Positions 39,319 to 45,590 of a stretch of 45,590 bases of DNA are shown one piece after another. Position 1 is the stretch's first letter. Every line of letters starts with the position of its first letter. Below the pieces are notes generated by a model. That model was not told the origin of the DNA. It searched no databases and worked only from the letters and a program-made list of their open reading frames with translations. The stretch is from Streptomyces viridosporus. GTDB taxonomy: Bacteria > Actinomycetota > Actinomycetes > Streptomycetales > Streptomycetaceae. The position numbers and the translations under genes are program-made. The stretch is from contig NZ_MSGP01000145.1 in NCBI RefSeq assembly GCF_002078235.1, positions 1 through 45,590 on the forward strand, given 5' to 3'.

Positions 39319-41061
39319 ATGACGACGGACGTCGAGGCTGGAGCAGCGGCCGCGCTGCACGCGGCACTTCTGGCGGCGGCAGGCCCGGAACGCGTCCTCA
39401 CCTCGATTGGCCTGCGGCAGCTGCTGATGGGAACGGACAAGACCGTGATCGCCGAGGCCCTGAACCGGGTCGCACGGGAAGGCGTGACGCTGCCTCCCGC
39501 CCTGGCGGCCTCGTTCGGCATACCGACCGGCAGTCCTTCAGCATCGTCCGGGCCGGCTCGCCCCACGCCCACTCCGCCTTCGAAGGAGGCACCTGCACCC
39601 CTCGCACTCCCCGCCGTACCGGCGCAGAGAGCGCCCGGCCCGCGCTTCACCATCGAGCTGGGACCGGACAGCCGACTCGACCTGGCCGCACTGACGATGC
39701 AGACGCTGCGGCCGGCTCCGGCCCCGTCGGCCCCACCCGCACCGGCACCGGCACCGGCACCGGCACCGGCACCGGCACCAGCACCGAAGCCTCCGACGCG
39801 CCCTGTCGCCAATGCCGCCGACGCATCCTTCGAGAGCTTCGGTACGGGCCAGGCCTTCTTCAACCCGCTGAAGTACTACCGCAAGGTGATCGGCAGGTAT
39901 CCACTGCTCTCCCGGCAGCAGGAGGCGGAGCTGGCCCAGGCCATCGAGGCGGGACTACTCGCGCGGGAAAAGCTGGACGAAGCCGGCAGGAAGCTCGCCC
40001 CCAAGCTCCGGTGCGAGCTCGAACAGCTCGTCCGGCTCGGGGAGCAGGCCTTCACACAGTTCGCCCACGCGAACCTCCGGCTGGTGGTGAGCATCGCCGT
40101 CCGATACACCGGGCGCGGCGTGGACCTCATGGACCTGATCCAGGAGGGCAACCTCGGCATGCTGCACGCGATCGAGCTGTTCGACCACCGCAAGGGGTAC
40201 AAGTTCTCGACCTACGCCACGAACTGGATTCGCCAGGCGATCCAACGGGCTCTGGCGGACAAGAGTCGTACAGTACGGCTCCCGGCACACGCCCACGAAG
40301 CTGTGACCGCACTCCGCAGGATCGCACGAGAACTGGGCCACAGCACGCCTGTCGACGCTCTTCCGGCCGTAGCCGCTGGTGCGGGATTGTCTCCGGAAAA
40401 GGCGTCCGAACTTCTGTCGCAGGTACGCCGCACCGTCCCACTCGAAGATTTGATCGAGGCAATCGGCGAGGACGCTCTGCACGAAGAGGCCGATCGGACC
40501 ATTCGCGGGCCGCACTGGTCCGAAGCCGACACCCGTTACAAGGATTTGTCCCCGGAAGAGGTACACGATCTCCTCGACTGCCTCAGTGATCGTGAGCGTC
40601 GGTTGATGACCCTGCGGTACGGGCTCGACGGAGGGCCCGAGTCAACCCTGGACGCCGTCGGGCAAGTCCTGGGAGTTACGAGAGAACGCGTACGCCAGGT
40701 CGAATCCAAGGCCATGTCGAAACTGCGCGCGCACACCTGGAGGTACCTCAGCCCGCCGGTCGTTGTTCCGCCTTCCCCAGTCGTCACCCCACCGCGTCCG
40801 GCTGTCGAACCGCATGCCGTTCCTGTGGATCCGCCAGTGGATCTCACTGACGAGCTTCACGTAACCCGGAAGGTCCACCACAGCGGACAGATTATGGTGG
40901 ACCGACAGACGATCCATGTGGGCGTGCAGTACTGCGGTGAGATCGTCACGGTCCTCCTGGAGGACGAGTGGTTCCGAGTGCTCTTCGAAGGGCGCCCCAT
41001 CGCAGCCACCCCCCGGCAACACCGCTCCGGAGCCAGCAGGATCTACGGCCTCGCGGATTGA
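39319..41061 (+). CDS. Sigma-70-family factor with Pro-Ala linker and C-terminal integrase-like beta-barrel
   Basis: 580 residues from ATG 39319 (GGGGGG upstream). Residues about 1-70 form a small helical domain of unknown type. Residues 75-165 are a disordered linker with (Pro-Ala)n. Sigma region 1.2 is at about 185-212, region 2 at 245-320 (HANLRLVVSIAVRYTGRGVD, DLIQEGNLGMLHAIELFDH, FSTYATNWIRQAI), region 3 at 322-380 and region 4 at 412-472 (TRERVRQVESKAMSKLR). It belongs to the primary-like group, not ECF. Residues 510-580 (HVTRKVHHSGQIMVDRQTIH, VTVLLEDEWFRVLFEGR) resemble the C-terminal barrel of IS481/Mu-type integrases. It may direct RNA polymerase to island promoters. Confidence 0.9.
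   Translation: MTTDVEAGAAAALHAALLAAAGPERVLTSIGLRQLLMGTDKTVIAEALNRVAREGVTLPPALAASFGIPTGSPSASSGPARPTPTPPSKEAPAPLALPAVPAQRAPGPRFTIELGPDSRLDLAALTMQTLRPAPAPSAPPAPAPAPAPAPAPAPAPKPPTRPVANAADASFESFGTGQAFFNPLKYYRKVIGRYPLLSRQQEAELAQAIEAGLLAREKLDEAGRKLAPKLRCELEQLVRLGEQAFTQFAHANLRLVVSIAVRYTGRGVDLMDLIQEGNLGMLHAIELFDHRKGYKFSTYATNWIRQAIQRALADKSRTVRLPAHAHEAVTALRRIARELGHSTPVDALPAVAAGAGLSPEKASELLSQVRRTVPLEDLIEAIGEDALHEEADRTIRGPHWSEADTRYKDLSPEEVHDLLDCLSDRERRLMTLRYGLDGGPESTLDAVGQVLGVTRERVRQVESKAMSKLRAHTWRYLSPPVVVPPSPVVTPPRPAVEPHAVPVDPPVDLTDELHVTRKVHHSGQIMVDRQTIHVGVQYCGEIVTVLLEDEWFRVLFEGRPIAATPRQHRSGASRIYGLAD
39739..39786 (+). repeat. Hexanucleotide tandem repeat, eight copies of GCACCG
   Basis: Eight head-to-tail GCACCG units, the seventh with one change, encode Ala-Pro dipeptides in the sigma-factor linker. 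Copy number could vary between strains without changing frame. Confidence 0.9.
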
Positions 41062-41118
41062 CTGCACCGCAGCCTTTTGTCGAGGTCGACGCAGGACGCA
41101 TGCGTCAACCCGGTTCAC

Positions 41119-41158
41119 GGACTGCGGTGTGACCGCATACGTCACAGTTTCGCAGTCC
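41119..41158. promoter_or_regulatory. Nested hairpin between the sigma gene and the DUF262 gene
   Basis: Outer stem GGACTGCG / CGCAGTCC (8 bases) encloses an inner stem TGTGAC / GTCACA (6 bases) with a 7-base loop. Unpaired bases are one on the left and four on the right. It lies 57 bases after the sigma stop and 79 before the nuclease start. It could be a terminator, an RNA structure or a compound operator. Confidence 0.6.
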
Positions 41159-41237
41159 TGGGGCTTTTCGAGTACGGAGACCGGCCGGGCCTGGTGTAAT
41201 CGGCGGCGGACGACCGAGGATCAAGGGGGGCCGCCAT

Positions 41238-43823
41238 ATGCAGGCCAAGGAGACGTTGTTCGCCGATCTCATGCAGGGCCGGGCCCAGCAGTTCCAAGTG
41301 CCGCTCTACCAGCGGACGTACTCCTGGACCGAGAAGCACCTCAAACAGCTCTGGAGCGACATCCTGGAACAGGCCGGGCTGCTCGAGTCGGCTGAGGAGA
41401 AGGGAAGCACGCACTTCCTCGGTTCGGTGGTGCTCGCGCCGTCACCGCAGAACGACGCGACGTTCCCCCGCTGGCTCGTCGTCGACGGCCAGCAGCGGCT
41501 GACCACGCTGTCCCTGGCCCTGGCCGCCATCCGCGATCATGTCGCGGACACCGCGCCGGTCGAGGCCCAGCGCATCGACGAGCAGTACCTGATCAACAAG
41601 TGGAAGAGCGGCAACGACCACCTCCGTCTGCTGCCGACGCAGGCGGACCGGACGCAGTTCGCCGCCCACATCCGTGGCCCCCTCACCGATCAGGCCACCG
41701 GCAGCGGCGTCGCCACCGCCTACGCCTTCTTCCGCAAGAAGCTGGTCGAGGCGGGCGATCCGGCGGCCCCGCAGGACGTGTTCCGCATCGAGCAGGCGAT
41801 CACCTCCCGGCTCGCGCTGGTGGCGGTGACCGCCGAGCGCGGTGACAACGTCCACCGCATCTTCGAGTCGCTCAACAACACCGGCCTCAAGCTGAGCCAG
41901 GCCGACCTGCTGCGCAACTACCTCTTCATGAAGCTCCAAGCGCGCGGCGAGCACGTCTACGAGACCTATTGGCTCCCCCTGCAGAAGAGCCTGAGCAACG
42001 ACGAGCTGGAACAGCTCATGTGGCTGCAACTCGTACTCGACGGAGATGACCGGGTCCGCCGCCAGGACCTCTATGCCGCCCAGCAGAGGCGTTTCGAGAA
42101 CACGAAAGCCGGCGACGCGGAGATCGAGGCGTACATCAGGGAACTGCACCGTCGCAGCGCCCACTTCCGCCGGCTGCTGCACCCCGAGGAGGAGCCCGAC
42201 CCCGCGGTCCGGGAGGCGCTCCGCCGCCTGGACGCGTGGCAGGCGGCCGTCACCTACCCCGCCCTGATGCTGTTGTTCGACCGGCGCGAGCGCGGGGAGC
42301 TGGACTCCTCCGAGACCGCCCGCGCCCTGGCGTACATCGAGAGCTTCCTCGTCCGCCGGATGATCTGCCGGGTCCCGACCAACAACCTCAACCGGATCTT
42401 CCAGGCAGTGCCCGGACAGCTCCCGCTCGACGTGCCCGTCGCCGAGGGGCTGCACCGGCTCCTCTCCTCCGAGAACCGCTTCTGGCCCGACGACGCCGAA
42501 CTGCGCGAGAAGATCAGGACGGCGCCGTTCTACCAGTACGGCCGGTGGCAGCAGCGCAAGCTGGTGCTGCAGCGGTTGGAGGAGAGCTACGGACATCCCG
42601 AGCCGGTCGACTTCGCCGCCGCGCAGCTCACCGTCGAGCACGTCATGCCGCAGTCGCCCGGCGACGAGTGGCTGCGTGTTTTGGGCGAGGAGGCCGACGA
42701 GGGCGAGACCGCGGAGGAACTGCACGCCCGGTTCCAGCACACCCTCGGCAACCTGACGCTCACCGCGGTCAACGCGGAGCTGTCCAACCACCCCTTCGAG
42801 CGCAAGCAGGACCTGCTGCGGGGCAGTCACCTGGAGATGAACCGCCGCATCGCCGCCACCGAGCGCTGGGGCGTGCGCGAGATCCTGGCCCGCGCCGACG
42901 AACTCGCGGACCGTGCGATCGCGTTGTGGCCGGCCCCGCTGCGCGGAGTCGGCCGGGCGGAGCGCAGCCGCGACTGGCAGCTCGCCCACCAGGTTCTCGC
43001 CGCACTCCCCCACGGCACCTGGACCTCCTACGGCGACCTCGCCGCGTTCCTCGGCTCCGGCGCCCAGGCCGTGGGCAACCACCTGGCCAACACCCCCGGA
43101 GTGGTCAACGCGTACCGCGTCCTCACCTCCGAGGGCAAGGTCTCCGACGGCTTCCGGTGGGCGACACCCCAGGAGGCGGGAAGCGACGACGTCCGCGCTC
43201 GACTGACCGCCGACGGTGTCCGCTTCACGGCCACCGGGGCCGCCGACCCGGCCCAGCGGCTCACCGCCGACGACCTCGCCGCGCTGCTCGCCGGCACGGA
43301 CGACGACCGGGCGGACGGCGAGGACACCGCGCAGGACGGGACCGTCGGAACGCCGGGCGAGGAGACCCGCGCCGAACGGTTCTTCCGCCAGCTCGCCGCC
43401 GACGACTCCCCCGAGACGGTCGAGGCGGTCCGCGCGCTCTTCACCCACTGGGAGTCACTGGGCGGCTGGATCGGCCACGGCGCCGGACACGTCACCACGA
43501 GCGCCTACCTCATGCTCGGCGAGGCGGGCGGCCCCGGGCGCGGCATCTGGCCGATGACGCTCTACCCGGGCGCCGGGCGCGGGGGCACGGCGGAGGTGGT
43601 GTTCCAGTCCATGGCCGCACGGGAGCCGTTCACCGACCGTGCGCTGCGCGCCGAACTCCTGACCCGCCTCAACGCCCTGGACGGTGTCGACATCCCGGAG
43701 GGCAAGCTGGAGCTGCGCCCCAACATCCGGCTGTCCCTGCTGGAGAAGGAGCGCAACCGGGAACTGCTCACCGAGACGCTGACGTGGTTCCGGGACCGCT
43801 GGGAGAGCCGGGGCTCGTCCTGA
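41238..43823 (+). CDS. DUF262-DUF1524 (GmrSD-like) nuclease fused to an alkyltransferase-like domain
   Basis: 861 residues from ATG 41238 (AAGGGGGG upstream). Residues about 8-235 are DUF262, with VPLYQRTYSW, VDGQQRLTTL (82-90) and FESLNNTGLKLS (209-220). Residues about 460-530 are the DUF1524 HNH nuclease, with VEHVMPQ (E467, H468) and LGNLTLTAVN. Residues about 578-645 match the DNA-binding domain of MGMT/ATL proteins (HGTWTSYGDLAAFLGS). The reactive PCHRV motif is replaced by NAYRV (near 624-628), so no alkyl transfer is possible. A C-terminal domain (about 710-861) is unassigned. DUF262 nucleases cleave modified phage DNA. It follows the sigma gene on the same strand. Confidence 0.92.
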   Translation: MQAKETLFADLMQGRAQQFQVPLYQRTYSWTEKHLKQLWSDILEQAGLLESAEEKGSTHFLGSVVLAPSPQNDATFPRWLVVDGQQRLTTLSLALAAIRDHVADTAPVEAQRIDEQYLINKWKSGNDHLRLLPTQADRTQFAAHIRGPLTDQATGSGVATAYAFFRKKLVEAGDPAAPQDVFRIEQAITSRLALVAVTAERGDNVHRIFESLNNTGLKLSQADLLRNYLFMKLQARGEHVYETYWLPLQKSLSNDELEQLMWLQLVLDGDDRVRRQDLYAAQQRRFENTKAGDAEIEAYIRELHRRSAHFRRLLHPEEEPDPAVREALRRLDAWQAAVTYPALMLLFDRRERGELDSSETARALAYIESFLVRRMICRVPTNNLNRIFQAVPGQLPLDVPVAEGLHRLLSSENRFWPDDAELREKIRTAPFYQYGRWQQRKLVLQRLEESYGHPEPVDFAAAQLTVEHVMPQSPGDEWLRVLGEEADEGETAEELHARFQHTLGNLTLTAVNAELSNHPFERKQDLLRGSHLEMNRRIAATERWGVREILARADELADRAIALWPAPLRGVGRAERSRDWQLAHQVLAALPHGTWTSYGDLAAFLGSGAQAVGNHLANTPGVVNAYRVLTSEGKVSDGFRWATPQEAGSDDVRARLTADGVRFTATGAADPAQRLTADDLAALLAGTDDDRADGEDTAQDGTVGTPGEETRAERFFRQLAADDSPETVEAVRALFTHWESLGGWIGHGAGHVTTSAYLMLGEAGGPGRGIWPMTLYPGAGRGGTAEVVFQSMAAREPFTDRALRAELLTRLNALDGVDIPEGKLELRPNIRLSLLEKERNRELLTETLTWFRDRWESRGSS

Positions 43824-44280
43824 GCGGTGCCCGCCGGGCGCACTCCGCCCACACCGTCTTGCCGCCCGGCGGATACGGCTCGCAGCCCCAGGCGTCGGCG
43901 AGCGAGGCGACCAGGAGCAGACCCCGTCCGGACTCACCGTCGGCATCGACGGCCGGGGCCGGCACGGGGCGGCGCTCGCCCCGCGCGTCGGTAACCTCGA
44001 TCCGCAGGGTGATGGGGGTGAGGGTGAGGGCGAGGCGTGCGGCTCTGCCCCTTACCCGGCCATGTAGGGCCGCATTCGCGGTCAGTTCGGCGATGAGGAG
44101 GGAGGCCGTGGCCGCGCTGTCGTCGTCGGCGGACTCCGGCCCGCCCTTCCGCTCGGCCAGCCAACGCTCGGCGGCGTGACGCGCGGTGTGCGCGCCGTGC
44201 GCGGTGGTGGGAAACAAGGTACGGAAGCGGGCCGTGCCGACGATCGGTTCACCGGGTGCGGTGACGGTTTCCTGATTCAC
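43768..44280 (-). CDS. ATP-binding anti-sigma-type protein (HATPase, RsbW-like)
   Basis: A 170-residue protein from GTG 44280. Its GHKL ATPase domain shows the N box (LIAELTANAALHG), the strand IEVTDARGERRP and the G2 box (GRGLLLVASLADAWG), then GKTVWAE. Streptomyces have many such single-domain ATPases, usually paired with an XRE/DUF5753 regulator and a DUF397 protein, as here. The kinase fold would bind or phosphorylate a partner. Its 3' end overlaps the convergent nuclease gene by 56 bases. It is divergent from the XRE gene with 162 bases between starts. Confidence 0.9.
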   Translation of the reverse strand: MNQETVTAPGEPIVGTARFRTLFPTTAHGAHTARHAAERWLAERKGGPESADDDSAATASLLIAELTANAALHGRVRGRAARLALTLTPITLRIEVTDARGERRPVPAPAVDADGESGRGLLLVASLADAWGCEPYPPGGKTVWAECARRAPLRTSPGSPSGPGTTSASR

Positions 44281-44337
44281 ATCACCCAGAGTGACCGAGT
44301 CGTCCTACCGTGGGGAGCACTCCGGGCGGTACGCAGG

Positions 44338-44367
44338 GTGACTGTCCCGGTGCGGACGGTGTAGTGT
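44338..44367 (+). promoter_or_regulatory. Candidate promoter of the XRE-DUF397 operon
   Basis: GTGACT (44338-44343), 18 bases, then TAGTGT (44362-44367). It lies 75 bases before ATG 44443 in the divergent region. Reasonable but unproven. Confidence 0.4.
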
Positions 44368-44442
44368 ACGGGCGTCCGGCCGTGCCCCGGCCGGGCTTTC
44401 GCCGGTTCGCCCTCCGCACGAGGAACAGGGTGGTGGTACGGC

Positions 44443-45315
44443 ATGGCAGCACAGTCGGGCACGGGGGTCCCCACGGGCGGCGAGGCGGACGGTACGGACG
44501 AGGTCGCGGACCTGTTCCGGGCCCTGGGGCGGCAGATCAAGGTCGCCCGGGAGCGGGCCGGGCTGAGCCAGAAGGAGCTGGGCGACCGGATCGGGTACGG
44601 CGAGGAGACGATCTCGTCGGTGGAGCGGGCCCGGCGGACGCCTCAGCCGGAATTGCTGGTCGCGGTGGACCGGTTGCTGGACTGCGGCGGCCTGCTGGCG
44701 TCCGCGGCGGAGGACGTGGAGCGGGCGAAGACCCGGCGGAGGGTGCGTCATCCGGAGTGGTTCCGGGATTACGCGCGGTTGGAGGCGGAGGCGGTCGAGT
44801 TGCACGACTACAGCTCGCTCGCCGTCCCCGGGCTCCTTCAAACCGAGGCTCACGCACGTGTGGTGTTCGGTACCCGCCAACCCCTGTTGGACGAGACGAC
44901 CGTCGAACAGCGGGTGGCCGCACGGTTGGACCGCCAGCAGATCTTCGACCGCTGGCCTCCGCCGTTCACGACCTTCATCCTCGAGGAATCCGTGTTGCGT
45001 CGCCCACTGGGTGGGTGGGACGTTCATCGGAAACAACTTGAAGCGCTGCTGAAGTTCGGCAGGCTACGCAGTGTGGAACTCCAGGTGCTGCCGATGGAGC
45101 GCAAGGAACACCCCAGCCTGGGCGGGCCCTTCATCCTGCTCACCCCGAAGGGCAGACCACAGGTGGCGTACCTGGAAGTACAGCACGTCAGCCGTCTGAT
45201 CACGGATCCGGACGAGGTACGTATTCTTGCCGCACGCTACGGCAGCATCAGGGCACAGGCGCTCACACCGGGAGAGTCACTGACCCTGATCGAGAAGATG
45301 CTGGGAGACCGATGA
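44443..45315 (+). CDS. XRE-family regulator with DUF5753 domain
   Basis: A 290-residue regulator. Residues about 30-85 are a helix-turn-helix (ALGRQIKVARERAGLSQKEL, GEETISSVERARRTP). Residues about 105-285 are a DUF5753 domain (YSSLAVPGLLQTEAHARVVF, EESVLRRPLGG, LQVLPMERKEHPSLGGPFIL). These WhiJ-type proteins work with a DUF397 partner in Streptomyces development or antibiotic control. Its stop overlaps the DUF397 start (ATGA). The ATP-binding gene diverges from it, completing the usual trio. The ribosome site is weak. Confidence 0.95.
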   Translation: MAAQSGTGVPTGGEADGTDEVADLFRALGRQIKVARERAGLSQKELGDRIGYGEETISSVERARRTPQPELLVAVDRLLDCGGLLASAAEDVERAKTRRRVRHPEWFRDYARLEAEAVELHDYSSLAVPGLLQTEAHARVVFGTRQPLLDETTVEQRVAARLDRQQIFDRWPPPFTTFILEESVLRRPLGGWDVHRKQLEALLKFGRLRSVELQVLPMERKEHPSLGGPFILLTPKGRPQVAYLEVQHVSRLITDPDEVRILAARYGSIRAQALTPGESLTLIEKMLGDR

Positions 45316-45512
45316 ACACTGAACAGCCCGCACGGCTGGACTGGTTCAAGAGCAGCTACAGCAGCGGTGAAGGCGGGGCGTGCGTCGAGATCGCCGCCGA
45401 CGCCGCCGCCATACACGTACGGGACTCCAAGGGGCGCGGCGGCCCCCGGCTCGTGTTCGCGCGGAGCGCATGGTCCGGGTTCGTCACGGGCCTGGGGCGG
45501 GACCGGAGCTGA
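45312..45512 (+). CDS. DUF397 small regulatory protein
   Basis: A 66-residue protein of standard DUF397 length: WFKSSYSSGEGGACVEIA, then IHVRDSKGRGGPRLVFARSA and WSGFVTGL. The start overlaps the XRE stop by four bases, so the two are translated as a pair. DUF397 proteins are thought to antagonise or modulate the adjacent XRE/DUF5753 regulator. Confidence 0.95.
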   Translation: MNTEQPARLDWFKSSYSSGEGGACVEIAADAAAIHVRDSKGRGGPRLVFARSAWSGFVTGLGRDRS

Positions 45513-45516
45513 CCTG

Positions 45517-45557
45517 CCGCGTCACGAGGCCCCTGGTGCTCGGGCCTCGTGACGCGG
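45517..45557 (+). terminator. Strong terminator after the XRE-DUF397 operon
   Basis: Perfect 16-base stem CCGCGTCACGAGGCCC / GGGCCTCGTGACGCGG with a 9-base loop, five bases after the DUF397 stop, followed by TCCCTCCC. Confidence 0.85.
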
Positions 45558-45590
45558 TCCCTCCCCCGTCGGCCGCACCGCTCGGTGACG

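Noticed and set aside
39739..39786. GCACCG tandem units as a possible CRISPR-like or regulatory repeat
   Set aside because: Six-base units without spacers lie inside the sigma gene and simply encode Ala-Pro.
40850..41061. Transposase or insertion sequence near the sigma gene
   Set aside because: Only the small C-terminal barrel resembles integrases. There is no DDE catalytic domain, terminal repeat or target duplication, and the barrel is in frame with the sigma factor.
41442..43448. 668-codon minus-strand frame over the DUF262 gene
   Set aside because: Shadow frame; the plus strand has the DUF262, HNH and ATL motifs.

Overview
The window is very GC-rich DNA with the codon bias, GTG/TTG starts and gene families of an actinomycete, almost certainly a Streptomyces: an XRE/DUF397/ATP-binding trio, ECF41 sigma factor, WYL regulator, CebR operator, TAP-type secreted peptidase, CBM2 cellulase and a tendamistat-like amylase inhibitor. 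The mix of strain-variable genes and gene relics fits a chromosome arm rather than the conserved core. No rRNA, tRNA, CRISPR array or intact transposase was seen.

Left part (1-8.6 kb). A frame-broken anti-sigma-type ATPase tail lies at the edge. A minus-strand operon follows: FtsX-type permease, ATPase and TetR regulator, with paired operators upstream. Next come a superoxide dismutase relic, a cobalamin riboswitch in front of a 2Fe-2S ferredoxin-like gene and a FhuF-like gene, and upstream of the riboswitch the remains of an iron/B12-type ABC importer. A secreted GH5 cellulase follows under a perfect CebR box, then a cold-shock protein.

Middle part (8.9-31.1 kb). This is mostly stress and envelope metabolism: two short-chain dehydrogenases; a three-gene operon of lipoprotein, 27-residue membrane peptide and DUF6766 protein; a baeRF/DUF2795 cluster with one apparently frameshifted gene; a LuxR tail; a WYL regulator divergent from an FAD oxidoreductase; a Rieske membrane protein; DUF6328; a STAS anti-anti-sigma factor; a methyltransferase with a probable C-terminal frameshift; a secreted peptidase; an ECF sigma relic; an ECF41 sigma factor divergent from an AhpD-like gene, both with ECF41-type promoters; a tendamistat-family inhibitor; and a molybdopterin oxidoreductase coupled to a helical partner.

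Right part (31.2-43.8 kb). This is the most unusual region and a candidate defence island. A 1010-residue protein of unknown family and a 1565-residue DEAH/DUF1998 helicase rich in zinc-binding cysteine pairs form one leftward operon. Divergent from it are a sigma-70 factor with a (Pro-Ala)n linker and a C-terminal integrase-like barrel, then an 861-residue DUF262-HNH nuclease fused to an alkyltransferase-like domain lacking its reactive cysteine. The control region between the arms holds two separate dyads, and a nested hairpin lies between the sigma and nuclease genes. The two-gene helicase arm resembles the Druantia type III layout (large unknown protein plus DUF1998 helicase), but the sigma and nuclease partners are not part of any system I can name. 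The window closes with the ATP-binding/XRE/DUF397 trio and a strong terminator.
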